DNA from: Buchnera aphidicola (Aphis helianthi)
GTDB lineage: Bacteria; Pseudomonadota; Gammaproteobacteria; Enterobacterales; Enterobacteriaceae
Direction: 5' to 3'
Length of the DNA: 64,000 nt
Assembly (NCBI RefSeq): GCF_005083845.1
Contig: NZ_CP034894.1
Span: forward strand, 310,001-374,000
A program made the position numbers and the translations under genes. Every line of letters begins with the position of its first letter. Position 1 is the stretch's first letter. Below the pieces are notes generated by a model. That model worked only from the letters and a program-made list of their open reading frames with translations, did not search any database and was not told the DNA's origin. Positions 1-10,653 of the stretch are shown in pieces.

Positions 1-77
1 TATAATTTTCTTTGAAATTTTATAATTAATAATTTAAAATTAAATTTTTTTAATTTTTAAAAAATATATATAATAAA

Positions 78-1193
78 ATGAATAAATATAAAACTATTAA
101 TAGAAGAAAGTCTGATCGTATTTATGTAGGAAATATACCTATTGGAAATAATGCTCCTATTTCTGTACAATCTATGACAAATACAAAAACAACAGATATT
201 GTAGATACAATTAATCAGATTCATCAATTAAAAAAAGTAGGAGTTGATATTGTAAGAATTTCTATTCCAACACAAGAAGCTGCAGAGGCATTTAAAATAA
301 TTAAAAAAAAAATAAATATTCCATTAATAGCAGATATACATTTTGATTATAGATTAGCCATTAAATCTATAGAATATGGTGCTGACTGCATAAGAATTAA
401 TCCTGGAAATATTGGTAAAAAAAGAAAAATTAATGAAATAGTTAGTTGTGCTAAACATAATAATATTCCGATTAGGATAGGTGTTAATTCTGGTTCATTA
501 GAACATGATATATTAAAAAAATATAGATCTCCTATCCCAGAAGCCTTAGTAGAATCTGCTATAAGAAATGTAGAATATTTAGATAGTTTAAATTTTAATC
601 AATTTAAAGTTAGTGTAAAAACATCTGATGTTTTTTCCGCAATTGAAGCCAATAAAATGTTATCTAAAAAAATTACACAACCTATACATATAGGAATAAC
701 AGAATCAGGAAGTTTTCGTAATGGTACAGTTAAATCGTCTATTGGTATTGCTGCATTATTATCAGATGGTATTGGAGATACTTTAAGAATCTCATTGGCC
801 GCTAATCCAGTAGAAGAAGTAAAAGTAGGTTATGATATTTTAAAAGTTTTAGGAATTAGGTTTCGAGGTATTAATTTTATTGCTTGTCCTACTTGTTCCA
901 GACAAGAATTTGATGTTATTAAAGTGGTAGAAGAATTAGAAAAAAAATTAGAAGATATTGAAACTTCTATGAATATTTCTATTATTGGATGTGTTGTAAA
1001 TGGTCTAGGAGAAGCAAAAATGGCTGATTTAGGAGTAACTGGAGGATATAAAACAAGTGGGTTATATGAAAACGGTATACGTCAAAAAAATAAATTAAAT
1101 AATAAAAATATAGTTGAGGAACTAGAAATATATATTCGAAAAAAATCAAATGAATTAAAAAAATTAAAAATTATAAACAAAACTGATATCTAA
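78..1193 (+). CDS. ispG: 4-hydroxy-3-methylbut-2-en-1-yl diphosphate synthase (IspG/GcpE)
   Basis: Penultimate enzyme of the MEP isoprenoid pathway. It converts MEcPP to HMBPP in the cytosol with a [4Fe-4S] cluster and flavodoxin electrons; fldA lies at 16.6-17.1 kb. The 371-aa protein matches the usual bacterial length (E. coli 372). An N-terminal TIM-barrel half begins with the conserved SVQSMTNT stretch (about residues 29-36). The C-terminal half carries the three cluster cysteines C270 and C273 (CPTC) and C305 ([11 protein letters not shown]). No strong Shine-Dalgarno sequence precedes the ATG, but the N-terminus aligns well with the family. hisS follows 40 bp downstream on the same strand, as in E. 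coli, so the two are probably co-transcribed. Identification is secure. Confidence 0.97.
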   Translation: MNKYKTINRRKSDRIYVGNIPIGNNAPISVQSMTNTKTTDIVDTINQIHQLKKVGVDIVRISIPTQEAAEAFKIIKKKINIPLIADIHFDYRLAIKSIEYGADCIRINPGNIGKKRKINEIVSCAKHNNIPIRIGVNSGSLEHDILKKYRSPIPEALVESAIRNVEYLDSLNFNQFKVSVKTSDVFSAIEANKMLSKKITQPIHIGITESGSFRNGTVKSSIGIAALLSDGIGDTLRISLAANPVEEVKVGYDILKVLGIRFRGINFIACPTCSRQEFDVIKVVEELEKKLEDIETSMNISIIGCVVNGLGEAKMADLGVTGGYKTSGLYENGIRQKNKLNNKNIVEELEIYIRKKSNELKKLKIINKTDI

Positions 1194-1233
1194 TTATTAG
1201 AAATGTATATATATTTATAAATAAGAGATCATA

Positions 1234-2511
1234 GTGAATAAACAAATTAATTCAATCAGAGGAATGCATGATTATTTTTCTGAAGATTTAGATATTTGGA
1301 ATAAATTAAAAAAAATTTTTAAACAAGTCTTAAATAGTTATTCTTATGAAGAAATTAATCTACCTATACTAGAAAAAACAGAAATTTTTCAAAGAGCTAT
1401 TGGTGATGTTACAGATATTATCGAAAAAGAAATGTATTCATTTTATGATAAAAAAGGCAATAGTTTAACTTTACGACCTGAAGGAACTGTAGGTTGTGTT
1501 CGATCTATAATACAAAATAATTTATTATACAAAAAAAAACTAAAATTTTGGTATTTAGGACCTATGTTTCGATACGAACGACCTCAAAAAGGACGATATC
1601 GTCAATTTTATCAACTAGGTGTAGAAGTTTTTGGATTAAAAACAATAGATATTGATCTAGAAATAATTTTATTAACAAATCGTTTATGGAAAATTCTTGG
1701 TATTGATTTACATCTAATGTTAGAAATAAATTCAATTGGTTCTCAATTAGATCGTATTAGATATCAAAAAGAATTAGTTTTATTTCTTGAAAAAAATAAA
1801 TCTTTTTTAGATGAAGAATCTAAAAAACGTTTATATTCTCATCCATTTCGTATTTTAGATTCTAAAAATTTAAATGTTCAACATATATTAAAAAAAGCTC
1901 CATTATTAAATAAATATATTAATGAAAAATCATTAATTAAATTTAATAATCTATGTAAGATGATTAATTCATATGGTATTAAATATAAATATAATCCTAA
2001 TTTAATCAGAGGACTAGATTATTATAATGATACTGTATTTGAATGGAAAAGTCATAGAATAGGATCTCAAAATACTATTTGTGCTGGAGGTAGATACGAT
2101 TCTTTAGTTCAAGACCTAGGGGGTATAAAAACATCAGCAATAGGATTTGCTATAGGAATTGAACGTTTAGTTTTGTTAATGAAATCTTTAAATATATTTT
2201 CCATTCAAACAGAACAAATTAATATTTATATTATTTTTATAGGAGAAGAAAATAAAATTCATGCTATTAATTTGTCAGAAGAAATAAGAGATATATATCC
2301 TCATTTAAAAATATTTGTAAGTTTTTCAAATTGTAGTCTTTCAAAAAAGATAAAACATGCTGTTGAATCATTATCTCGGATTGTTATTTTAATAGGTTCG
2401 AATGAAATTAAAAAAAAATGTTATTTAATAAAAGAATTATCAACACAAAAAGAATTTTATCTTATTAAAAATGAGTTAATGCTCAAAATTAATAATATTT
2501 TTAAAAAATAA
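1234..2511 (+). CDS. hisS: Histidyl-tRNA synthetase
   Basis: Class II aminoacyl-tRNA synthetase that charges tRNA-His in the cytosol. The 425-aa length equals the E. coli enzyme (424). The opening [11 protein letters not shown], the class II motif 2 region ([19 protein letters not shown], residues about 109-127), the HisA motif [15 protein letters not shown] (about 257-271) and motif 3 with GFAIGIERL are all visible. Translation starts at GTG; no in-frame ATG precedes the conserved N-terminus, and the purine-rich AAGAGAT upstream is a usable ribosome-binding site. It follows ispG at 40 bp. Secure call. Confidence 0.97.
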   Translation: MNKQINSIRGMHDYFSEDLDIWNKLKKIFKQVLNSYSYEEINLPILEKTEIFQRAIGDVTDIIEKEMYSFYDKKGNSLTLRPEGTVGCVRSIIQNNLLYKKKLKFWYLGPMFRYERPQKGRYRQFYQLGVEVFGLKTIDIDLEIILLTNRLWKILGIDLHLMLEINSIGSQLDRIRYQKELVLFLEKNKSFLDEESKKRLYSHPFRILDSKNLNVQHILKKAPLLNKYINEKSLIKFNNLCKMINSYGIKYKYNPNLIRGLDYYNDTVFEWKSHRIGSQNTICAGGRYDSLVQDLGGIKTSAIGFAIGIERLVLLMKSLNIFSIQTEQINIYIIFIGEENKIHAINLSEEIRDIYPHLKIFVSFSNCSLSKKIKHAVESLSRIVILIGSNEIKKKCYLIKELSTQKEFYLIKNELMLKINNIFKK

Positions 2512-2570
2512 TTTTTTTAAAAAAATTAATTATTTTTAAATTTAATTTAAACTTTTATTTTAGGAAAAAA

Positions 2571-3824
2571 ATGTTTAATAAACAAATAGAGTTTGAAAAA
2601 TATGATCCAGAATTATGGATGGCTATGTATAAAGAGCAAGAAAGACAAGAAAATCATATAGAGTTAATCGCATCAGAAAATTATGCTAGTACTTATGTCA
2701 TGTATGCGCAAGGTTCTCAATTAACTAATAAATATGCAGAAGGCTATCCTGGAAAAAGATATTATGGTGGTTGTGAACATATAGATGTTATAGAACAATT
2801 GGCAATTGAACGTGCAAAAAAATTATTTAATGCTGATTATGCAAATGTTCAACCTCATTCGGGCTCTCAAGCTAATTTTTCTGTTTATACAGCATTGTTA
2901 AAACCAGGAGATATAATTTTAGGGCTTAAATTATCTCATGGAGGTCATTTAACACATGGTTCTTCTGTAAATTTTTCAGGTAAATTATATAAAGCTATTA
3001 CATATGGAGTTGATCAAAGCGGAACAATTGATTATGAAGAAATATTAAAATTATCAAAAAAATATCGACCTAAAATGATAATTGGAGGTTTTTCAGCATA
3101 TTCCGGTATTTGTGATTGGTTAAAAATGCGAAACATTGCAGATGAAGTTAATGCTTATTTAGTTGTAGATATATCGCATGTTGCTGGATTAGTTGCTACA
3201 AATCTTTATCCAAATCCAATAGATTGTGCACATGTTGTTACTAGTACTACGCATAAGACTTTAGCTGGGCCTAGGGGGGGTATTATTCTTGCTAAGAATG
3301 GAAATAAAGAATTTTATAATCAATTAGATTTATCTGTTTTTCCGGGTGGACAAGGTGGGCCACTTATGCATGTAATTGCAGGGAAAGCAATTGCTTTTAA
3401 AGAAGCCTTAGAACCAAGTTTTAAAACATACCAAAAACAAATATTAAAAAATGCTAAGATGATGGTTCAAGTATTTTTAAGAGAGGGATATGAAATTATT
3501 TCAGGAAATACCTTTAATCATTTATTTCTCATAAATTTAACGAATAAAAAAATTACAGGTAAAGATGCGGACCTTGCTTTAGGAAAAGCTAATATTACTG
3601 TTAATAAAAATACAATTCCAAATGATATTAGAAGTCCTTTTATCACTTCAGGTATACGTATTGGTACACCTGCGGTTACAAGAAGAGGTTTTAAAGAATT
3701 AGAAGTTTCACAAGTTGCATTGTGGATAATAAGTATTTTAAATAATATTAATAATACAAAAAATATTTTTGAAATAAAAAATAAAGTATTAAAACTTTGT
3801 TCTAAATATCCTGTTTATATTTAA
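2571..3824 (+). CDS. glyA: Serine hydroxymethyltransferase
   Basis: PLP enzyme that interconverts serine and glycine and loads one-carbon units onto tetrahydrofolate. It works with serC (31.7 kb) in serine/glycine and one-carbon supply. The length of 417 aa equals that of E. coli GlyA. The PLP-binding lysine is K229 in the motif [13 protein letters not shown], and the substrate-site stretch [11 protein letters not shown] (residues 30-40) is intact. An AGGA ribosome-binding site sits 6-7 bases before the ATG. It converges with bioD, whose stop codon lies 58 bp away, with no obvious strong terminator between them. Secure call. Confidence 0.98.
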   Translation: MFNKQIEFEKYDPELWMAMYKEQERQENHIELIASENYASTYVMYAQGSQLTNKYAEGYPGKRYYGGCEHIDVIEQLAIERAKKLFNADYANVQPHSGSQANFSVYTALLKPGDIILGLKLSHGGHLTHGSSVNFSGKLYKAITYGVDQSGTIDYEEILKLSKKYRPKMIIGGFSAYSGICDWLKMRNIADEVNAYLVVDISHVAGLVATNLYPNPIDCAHVVTSTTHKTLAGPRGGIILAKNGNKEFYNQLDLSVFPGGQGGPLMHVIAGKAIAFKEALEPSFKTYQKQILKNAKMMVQVFLREGYEIISGNTFNHLFLINLTNKKITGKDADLALGKANITVNKNTIPNDIRSPFITSGIRIGTPAVTRRGFKELEVSQVALWIISILNNINNTKNIFEIKNKVLKLCSKYPVYI

Positions 3825-3882
3825 ATTGTATAAACATATCCATCTTTGTTAAATATAATATTAATTTTGCTACAAATATAGT

Positions 3883-4587
3883 TTATTCAGGTAATTCAAT
3901 TTTTATTTTATTAATATTTATTTCATTTATATTTTTTAAATAAGGAACTATTCCTAATAATGGCGACTTAATATAACTTAACAAAGTTTGGATATAATAT
4001 GAAGTATATTTATCACTTGGAAAAATATTATTAGCAATCCATCCTGCGCATACTAAATTATCTGCAAGAATAGCTTTTTCAGTTAAAATTGCATGATTAA
4101 TACATCCTAATTTTATTCCTACAACTAAAATAACTGTTAATTTTTCTTTTTTAACCCAATCTGAAAAAGTATTTTTATTAGAAATAGGTGTATACCATCC
4201 GCCAGCTCCTTCAATTAAAATCCAATCAGATTTTGTAGTAATTTTTTTTAAACCTAAAGATAAATATTTTTTATTTATTTTTTTATTATTAATGATACTT
4301 AATATATTAGGTGGAGCATTTTCAAGAAATGAAACTGGATTAATTTCTTTATTAGTTAAATAGACAGAACTATTTTTTTGTAAAATAGAAGTATCTTCAT
4401 TGACAAATTGAGATTTTTTTTTAATAATTTTTGAAACTATATTATTACACTTTTTAATTCCAGAAGATATTGGTTTGTAACCTGCTGTTTTATAACCGTA
4501 ATTACTTGCTTTTTTTAATAAAATACTACTTATCGTAGTTTTTCCTATATTTGTATCAGTACCAGTAATAAAAAATTTTTTTATCAT
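3883..4587 (-). CDS. bioD: Dethiobiotin synthetase
   Basis: ATP-dependent carboxylase that closes the ureido ring: 7,8-diaminopelargonate plus CO2 gives dethiobiotin, the second-last biotin step. The P-loop GTDTNIGKT spans residues 9-17. The EGAGGWYTPI motif (about residues 125-134) is the family's substrate/nucleotide motif. At 234 aa it is close to E. coli BioD (225). In E. coli bioD ends the bioBFCD operon; here bioF and bioC are gone and bioB lies 199 bp upstream on the same strand, separated by a long imperfect hairpin (4680-4747). Secure call. Confidence 0.95.
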   Translation of the reverse strand: MIKKFFITGTDTNIGKTTISSILLKKASNYGYKTAGYKPISSGIKKCNNIVSKIIKKKSQFVNEDTSILQKNSSVYLTNKEINPVSFLENAPPNILSIINNKKINKKYLSLGLKKITTKSDWILIEGAGGWYTPISNKNTFSDWVKKEKLTVILVVGIKLGCINHAILTEKAILADNLVCAGWIANNIFPSDKYTSYYIQTLLSYIKSPLLGIVPYLKNINEININKIKIELPE

Positions 4588-4679
4588 AATTATTTTTTTG
4601 TATTTTATTAATAAATTTTATGTTAATTTTAAATATAATTTGCTTTTAAAATATATAAAATATATAAATTTTAAATCAG

Positions 4680-4747
4680 GTAACTCAAACCAGTTTATTC
4701 TATGTATTTGAATATTAAATCAATACAAGAATATAGTGGTTGGTTAC
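4680..4747. repeat. Long imperfect inverted repeat (hairpin) between bioB and bioD
   Basis: The left arm 4680-4708 and right arm 4722-4747 pair along almost their whole length. On the left arm GTAAC, AACCA, TATTCT and TGTATT all find complements in the right arm, with two mismatches and three single-base bulges, around a 13-nt loop. It contains more G/C than most spacers here, so it is not simply an AT palindrome. Read on the minus strand it lies after bioB and before bioD. It lacks a long U-tract on that side, so it looks more like a 3'-end stabiliser or processing element than a classic terminator. Function is inferred only. Confidence 0.6.
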
Positions 4748-4786
4748 TTAAGAAATAATTTTTTATTTAAAATTTTAAAAAATTAT

Positions 4787-5809
4787 TTAAATTCCAGCAT
4801 TATAATATTTTTCTTTATTTATCTTAGTAGCATTTAAATTAAAATTATTTTCTTCTGTTAAATTTTGTTTTTTATATTCAGGAAATAGATTTAATTTTTG
4901 AAACAGCTTTAAATCACTCTCCTCTTTAGGATTATTAGAAGTTAATAATTTACATCCATAAAAAATAGAATTTGCTCCAGCCATAAAACACATCGCTTGT
5001 GTTTGATCATTCATTTCCTTTCGTCCTGCTGATAATCTAATATAAGATTTTGGAAGCATAATGCGAGTAGCTGCTATAACTCGGATAAAATCAAATGGTT
5101 CTACATCTAAGTTATTTTCCATCGGTGTTCCTGGAATTTTGACTAACATATTTATTGGAACACTTTCCGGTTGTACAGGAAGATTAGATAATTGCATTAA
5201 TAATTCCATTCGATCTTGTATTTTTTCTCCAAGACCAATTATTCCTCCTGAACAAACTTTCATACCTGCATCACGAACTACTTTTAAAGTTTTTAAACGT
5301 TCTTCATATGTTCTTGTAGTAATAATATTTTTATAAAATTTAGCAGATGTATCTAAATTATGATTATAATAATCTAAACCTGCATTTGATAATTTTTTTG
5401 CTTGAATATTATTAATTGTTCCTAAAGTCATACAAGTTTCCATACCCATTTTTTTTACTGCTTTAATAATTTTTTCTAAATATGGCATATCTCTGTCATT
5501 AGGATTTTTCCATGCAGCACCCATACAAAAACGAGTAGAACCTGAATTTTTAGCATGTTTTGCAGATTTTAAAATTTGTTTTAATTCTAATAATGGTTCT
5601 TTTTTTAATCCTGTTTTATATCTAGCGCTTTGTGGACAATATTTACAATCTTCTGGGCATGCACCAGTTTTAATAGATAATAACGTACTAATTTGTATTT
5701 TATTGGGATTAAAATATTCGCGATGTTTTTTTTGAGCTTCAAATATAAGATCAAAAAAAGGTTTATTAAATAATAATTTTGTATCTTCTAGAGTCCATTT
5801 TTGTTTCAT
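4787..5809 (-). CDS. bioB: Biotin synthase
   Basis: Radical-SAM enzyme that inserts sulfur into dethiobiotin to make biotin. The SAM-cluster motif is C51-x3-C55-x2-C58 ([10 protein letters not shown]), and the stretches RFCMGAAW and [10 protein letters not shown] are typical of BioB. The 340 aa length compares with 346 in E. coli. The start is supported by GGAG a few bases upstream on the minus strand. It is divergent from bioA with 79 bp between them, the ancestral arrangement. I see no recognisable BirA operator in that gap, so the usual biotin repression appears to be lost. Secure call. Confidence 0.97.
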   Translation of the reverse strand: MKQKWTLEDTKLLFNKPFFDLIFEAQKKHREYFNPNKIQISTLLSIKTGACPEDCKYCPQSARYKTGLKKEPLLELKQILKSAKHAKNSGSTRFCMGAAWKNPNDRDMPYLEKIIKAVKKMGMETCMTLGTINNIQAKKLSNAGLDYYNHNLDTSAKFYKNIITTRTYEERLKTLKVVRDAGMKVCSGGIIGLGEKIQDRMELLMQLSNLPVQPESVPINMLVKIPGTPMENNLDVEPFDFIRVIAATRIMLPKSYIRLSAGRKEMNDQTQAMCFMAGANSIFYGCKLLTSNNPKEESDLKLFQKLNLFPEYKKQNLTEENNFNLNATKINKEKYYNAGI

Positions 5810-5888
5810 ATAATCTCCAAAAAAAATAGGATTTTATTTAATTAAATGCTTATAATAAGATATTTAATATTTTTATATATAAATCATA

Positions 5889-7175
5889 ATGAGTCAATCT
5901 GATATATTATTCGATTATAAACATATTTGGCATCCATATTCTTCTATTACAAATCCACTATCTTGCTATTCTGTTATATCAGCTAAAGGGGTATATTTAA
6001 AGTTAAAAAATGGAAAAAATATAATAGATGGCATGTCTTCATGGTGGTCTACTATACATGGATACAACCATCCTATACTAAATAAATCTTTGAAAAAACA
6101 AATAAGAAAAATGTCGCATGTTATGTTTGGAGGAATAACGCATCCATCAGCTATTTTACTTTGTAAAAAATTAATTAAATTAACTCCAGAAAAATTAGAT
6201 TGTGTTTTTCTTTCAGATTCTGGATCAATAGCTATTGAAGTTGCAATAAAAATGCTTATACAATATTGGGAATCTTTAGGACAAAATAGAATAAAAATAT
6301 TAACTATTCGGAATTCTTATCATGGTGATACTTTTGGTGCTATGTCTATTTCTGATCCTAACAATTCTATGCATAAAATATATCATCGATTTTTACCAAA
6401 AAATTTATTTGCAAATGCCCCTAGTTCAGATTTTCACCAACAATGGAATGCTAATGATATTATATCGTTTCAAAAAATAATAGAAAAAAATGCATTTAAA
6501 ATAGCTGGTGTAATATTAGAGCCAATAGTACAAGGTGTAGGCGGGATGAGGTTTTATCATCCTATATTTTTGAAAAAAGTTGAAGAATTATGTAAATATC
6601 ATTCAATCCCATTAGTTTTTGATGAAATTGCTACAGGATTTGGTCGGACTGGAAAATTTTTTGCCTTTCAACATGCTAATGTTATTCCTGATATTTTATG
6701 TTTAGGTAAAGCTATGACAGGAGGTACAATAACACTAGCTGCAACTTTAACTTCACGAGATATTGCTAACACTATCAGCAATAGTAATACTCGTTGTTTT
6801 ATGCATGGACCAACATATATGGGTAATCCATTAGCATGTGCTGTAGCTAATGCTAATATAAAAATTTTAGAAAAAAACGAATGGAAAAAGCAAGTTATTA
6901 ATATTGAAAAAGAGCTATGTAAAAGTTTATTACCCTTAATTGATCATTCAAGAGTAATCGATGTTCGTGTTTTAGGTGCTATAGGTGTGGTTGAATGTAA
7001 ACAACAAGTTAATTTAGAACTAATACAAAAATTTTTTGTAAAAAACGGTGTTTGGATTAGACCTTTTAAAAAATTAATTTATATTGTACCACCTTATATC
7101 ATCAGTATCAATAATTTGAAAACACTTATCAATGTTATTAAAAAATCTTTAAATGAAAATAACTTATTTATTTAA
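5889..7175 (+). CDS. bioA: Adenosylmethionine-8-amino-7-oxononanoate aminotransferase
   Basis: PLP aminotransferase that uses SAM as amino donor to turn KAPA into 7,8-diaminopelargonate, the first of the three biotin steps encoded here. The 428-aa protein (E. coli 429) shows HIWHPYSS near the N-terminus, the MSSWWSTIHGYNHP active-site stretch, DEIATGFGRTGKFFA, and the PLP-lysine region CLGKAMTGG. It is divergent from bioB and converges with pgl, whose stop codon is only 6 bp away. KAPA must come from elsewhere because bioF and bioC are not at the locus. Secure call. Confidence 0.97.
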   Translation: MSQSDILFDYKHIWHPYSSITNPLSCYSVISAKGVYLKLKNGKNIIDGMSSWWSTIHGYNHPILNKSLKKQIRKMSHVMFGGITHPSAILLCKKLIKLTPEKLDCVFLSDSGSIAIEVAIKMLIQYWESLGQNRIKILTIRNSYHGDTFGAMSISDPNNSMHKIYHRFLPKNLFANAPSSDFHQQWNANDIISFQKIIEKNAFKIAGVILEPIVQGVGGMRFYHPIFLKKVEELCKYHSIPLVFDEIATGFGRTGKFFAFQHANVIPDILCLGKAMTGGTITLAATLTSRDIANTISNSNTRCFMHGPTYMGNPLACAVANANIKILEKNEWKKQVINIEKELCKSLLPLIDHSRVIDVRVLGAIGVVECKQQVNLELIQKFFVKNGVWIRPFKKLIYIVPPYIISINNLKTLINVIKKSLNENNLFI

Positions 7176-7181
7176 AAATAT

Positions 7182-8186
7182 TTATATTGTATGGATTAAT
7201 ATCCATAAAGGTTCTTTTCCTGTAAAATATGTATTTAATTTATTTAGATCTCCTGTTTTTTTATTAATACTATATACTGTAAATTTATTAGATTTTTGAC
7301 CTGCAACTATTAAATACTTATTGTTAACATCGATACAAAATGTTCGAGGTTGTATTTCTGTATGATAGATTTTAATAAAAAGAATTTTACCGTTGCTTTT
7401 ATTTATATGAAATAGTGAGATACTATTTAATAGTCTATCAGAAACATATAAAAAATTACCACATGATGTTATATGAATATCTGAAGACCAATATTTATTG
7501 GAAACCATGTGTTTTTCTACTAATGAAATATTTTGTATATTTTGCACCATTGGTATATTTTTTTGAACATATATTTTCCAAACGTCTATAGTTCCATTTA
7601 ATTCATTTATAGTATAAATAAAATTTTCATTAGGGTGAAATACAATATGACGTGGTCCTGAATTAAACTTAGTTTGAATAAATTTTTGTTCTGTACTTTT
7701 TAATATTCCATGTTTGGTTAAGTAATATAAATAAATGTAATCTTCTTTTAAAGCAGTTATGAACAATATGTTATATTTAACATTAAATAATGCTGCATGA
7801 CAACCCTGAATATTATGAATAATTTGTATTGGATCTTTAGGAATACCATCTTGATTTAATGGTATAACACTTACTGAATTATTATGATATGAACTACAAA
7901 ATAAAAATTTTTGATTAGCACTGAAAGAAATATAATTAGGACTTCCTGGAATATAAACTTCACTGATTTTTTCTAAATTACCATTTTTTTTAATAGTGTA
8001 TACAATTATTCGATTTTTAGGACGCACACCAGCATATAATAAATTTTTATTTTGAATAATATTTATTGGTTGTACTTGTCCATCAGTATCAATTTTTTGA
8101 ATTAATTCCATATTTCCATCTTGATATAAATTCCAAACTTCTATATTTTGACTTGTAGAATTAGCAATATAAACAATTTTTTTCAT
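7182..8186 (-). CDS. pgl: 6-phosphogluconolactonase (YbhE type)
   Basis: Hydrolyses 6-phosphogluconolactone, the step after Zwf (42.6 kb), in the oxidative pentose-phosphate pathway. The 334 aa match the seven-bladed beta-propeller lactonase of E. coli (331), with repeated blade motifs and the stretches GCHAALFN and SGPRHIVFHPNENFIYTINE. The N-terminus (MKKIVYIANSTSQNIEVW) and a purine-rich GAAAGGAA before the ATG fix the start. In E. coli pgl neighbours the bio operon too, so context agrees. Secure call. Confidence 0.95.
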   Translation of the reverse strand: MKKIVYIANSTSQNIEVWNLYQDGNMELIQKIDTDGQVQPINIIQNKNLLYAGVRPKNRIIVYTIKKNGNLEKISEVYIPGSPNYISFSANQKFLFCSSYHNNSVSVIPLNQDGIPKDPIQIIHNIQGCHAALFNVKYNILFITALKEDYIYLYYLTKHGILKSTEQKFIQTKFNSGPRHIVFHPNENFIYTINELNGTIDVWKIYVQKNIPMVQNIQNISLVEKHMVSNKYWSSDIHITSCGNFLYVSDRLLNSISLFHINKSNGKILFIKIYHTEIQPRTFCIDVNNKYLIVAGQKSNKFTVYSINKKTGDLNKLNTYFTGKEPLWILIHTI

Positions 8187-8232
8187 ATAATTCCTTTCTA
8201 TTAAATTTTAAATATACAACGGAATATTATTT

Positions 8233-10653
8233 TTACATAGTATTTTTTATTTCATGTGTTTTTAAATTTTTTAACAAATTTAAAATCCAATTTAAACGTG
8301 AAGTATCATCTTCAAAATTATGCATAAATTTTAATTTTTTAGAACTTATCATTTTCCAAAGATGAGGTTCTTTTTGAAAAACTACAAGTAGATATTCCAT
8401 ATTAATTAAGTTATTTTCATTGAATTTTATAATTCCTATGCTTTTACTAGATTTAATATATGAAATACCAATGTTTTTTGTTAATAATTTAATCTTAGCA
8501 ATTAACATTAAATTGTTAGAAGCTATTGGTAATTTTCCAAATTGATTTAAGAGTTCTAAGCATATTTTTTCTATTTCTTTTTCATTTTTAGCATTTTCAA
8601 TTTTTTCATAAAAAAATAATCTTTGATTTACATCGGAAATATAATTTTTTGGTAATAATGAAGGAGCATTTAATTGAATATCTGATTTTTTTACTAAATC
8701 TTCTAATAATATCTTTTTTTCTCCATTTTTAAAAAATTTAATAGTTTTATTTAATAATTTCATATATAAATTAATTCCTATTCCATCTATATGACCACTT
8801 TGTTCTTTTCCAAGTAATTCACCTATTCCTCTAATTTCTAAGTCTCTATTCGATAAGTTAAATCCACCACCAAAGTTATTTGTTAAAGTAATTGCATCTA
8901 ATCGTTTTTTTGCATCTGGTGTAATTTTTTTAAAATTATTAACAAATAAAAAAGCATATCCTTGATTATTAGATCGTCCAATTCTACCCCTAAGTTGATG
9001 TAACTGAGATAAACCAAAATGATCTGCATTTTCAATAATAATAGTATTTGCTTTAGGTATGTCAATCCCGCTTTCTATAATAGTTGTACAAACCAATATA
9101 TTAAAATAATTTTGATAAAATTCATTCATTATTTTTTTTAATTCAATATTATTCATTTTACCATGACCGACTTTAATTTTAGCACTAGGAATTAAATTAG
9201 ATAGTTTTATAGCTATATTTTCAATTCCTTTAATTTTATTATATATATAATATACCTGACCACCTCGAGACATTTCTCTAAAAATTGCTTTTTTTATTAA
9301 AGTAGGATTATATTCTTCTATAAAAGTTTTTATTTGTTTTCTTTCTTCTGGAGGATTAGATATAATAGATAAATCTTTTATACCATTTATTGCCATATTT
9401 AATGTACGAGGAATTGGTGTTGCAGTTAAAGTTAATATATCGATATGAGAATATATTTTTTTAATTATTTCTTTATGAATAACACCAAATCGATGTTCTT
9501 CATCGATAATTAATAAACCTAGATTATACCATTCAATATGTTCAAATAAAATTTTATGAGTTCCTATTAATATATTAATATTACCAGATTTAATATTTTT
9601 TAAAATTTTTTCTTTTTCTTTTTCACTTCTAAATCTAGATAATATTTCTATATTTAAAAACCAATTACGAAATCGATTTGAAAAACTATTAAAATGTTGT
9701 TCTGCTAATAATGTTGTAGGTACTAAAATAACGACTTGTTTTTTATTTGATATACATATAAAAGCAGCTCTCATTGCAACTTCCGTTTTTCCAAAACCTA
9801 CATCACCACAAACTAAACGATCCATAGGAATAGGTTTATACATATCATTTAATACAGATTTTATAGCTTCTTTTTGATCTAAAGTAATTTTAAATGGAAA
9901 ATCTTTACAAAAAAGATTATATTCTTTTTTATATTTTATAAATGCAAACCCCTTTTTAGATAATCTATCTGCATAAATGTTTAATAAAATTGCTGCATGG
10001 TCATATAAATTTTTATTGATTTTATTTTTTTCTTTATCCCATTTATCATTTCCTAATTTATGTAAAACAATATTTTTTTCTAAACTTCCAACATATGGTG
10101 AAACAAGATGTAAATATGCAATAGGAACATATAATTTATTTCCTTCTGCATATAAAATAACTAAATATTCAGATTCACAACTAGCTGTATTTATTGTAGT
10201 TAACCCTTGATATCTTCCAATACCGTGTTGAATATGTATGATAAGATCATTAATTTTTAATTGATATAAAAACTGATTTTTAATTGGTAAAATAATATTT
10301 TGATTAGTAACAACTTCAAAAGTTTCTTTTGTAGAAATAAATAATAAATTTTTTTTAGTATCTATAAAACTATTATACAAATTTCCTATAATATAAAAAA
10401 AATTATCTTTATTATTAATATCACAAACATTTTCTATATATTTAGGATAAATATTTTTTAAATTTAAAATTTTTAAAAATGTTATTAAACATTCCTTTTT
10501 TGTTATAAAAAAAATAGTTTTTCCTGAAAAATTATATAAAAAAGAAAAAATTTTATTATAGTTTTTTTTGTTTTTATTATTTTTAAAAAAACTTGGTAAT
10601 GTTTGATAATTAATAGAATTTTTATTTTTTATATTTTTTAATGCTATTTTCAT
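8233..10653 (-). CDS. mfd: Transcription-repair coupling factor Mfd, N-terminally shortened
   Basis: ATP-driven translocase that pushes stalled RNA polymerase off DNA. This protein has 806 aa against 1148 in E. coli. What remains is a short poorly conserved N-terminus (1-130), the RNA-polymerase interaction domain (about 132-205, including LKINDLIIHIQHGIGRYQG and LYVPIAYLHLV), the translocase with P-loop GDVGFGKT (283-290) and DEEH box (384-387), the TRG region, and a C-terminal D7-like domain. The UvrB-like D1/D2 module that binds UvrA is missing. The ATG has no upstream in-frame extension, so the shortening is real, not a start-site artefact. The protein probably still displaces polymerase but cannot recruit UvrA. 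Confidence 0.93.
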   Translation of the reverse strand: MKIALKNIKNKNSINYQTLPSFFKNNKNKKNYNKIFSFLYNFSGKTIFFITKKECLITFLKILNLKNIYPKYIENVCDINNKDNFFYIIGNLYNSFIDTKKNLLFISTKETFEVVTNQNIILPIKNQFLYQLKINDLIIHIQHGIGRYQGLTTINTASCESEYLVILYAEGNKLYVPIAYLHLVSPYVGSLEKNIVLHKLGNDKWDKEKNKINKNLYDHAAILLNIYADRLSKKGFAFIKYKKEYNLFCKDFPFKITLDQKEAIKSVLNDMYKPIPMDRLVCGDVGFGKTEVAMRAAFICISNKKQVVILVPTTLLAEQHFNSFSNRFRNWFLNIEILSRFRSEKEKEKILKNIKSGNINILIGTHKILFEHIEWYNLGLLIIDEEHRFGVIHKEIIKKIYSHIDILTLTATPIPRTLNMAINGIKDLSIISNPPEERKQIKTFIEEYNPTLIKKAIFREMSRGGQVYYIYNKIKGIENIAIKLSNLIPSAKIKVGHGKMNNIELKKIMNEFYQNYFNILVCTTIIESGIDIPKANTIIIENADHFGLSQLHQLRGRIGRSNNQGYAFLFVNNFKKITPDAKKRLDAITLTNNFGGGFNLSNRDLEIRGIGELLGKEQSGHIDGIGINLYMKLLNKTIKFFKNGEKKILLEDLVKKSDIQLNAPSLLPKNYISDVNQRLFFYEKIENAKNEKEIEKICLELLNQFGKLPIASNNLMLIAKIKLLTKNIGISYIKSSKSIGIIKFNENNLINMEYLLVVFQKEPHLWKMISSKKLKFMHNFEDDTSRLNWILNLLKNLKTHEIKNTM

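Noticed and set aside
4692..4760. Short peptide-like frame ending SGWLLKK in the bioB-bioD spacer, considered as a bioC or bioF remnant
   Set aside because: It does not resemble the BioC or BioF sequences I know, and the hairpin accounts for the unusual base composition.
5061..5336. Open plus-strand frame inside bioB
   Set aside because: It is a shadow of the highly conserved bioB coding strand with no ribosome-binding site or known similarity.
5810..5888. BirA operator in the bioB-bioA divergent region
   Set aside because: No TTGTAAACC-like half-sites are present; the spacer is plain A/T with ribosome-binding sites.
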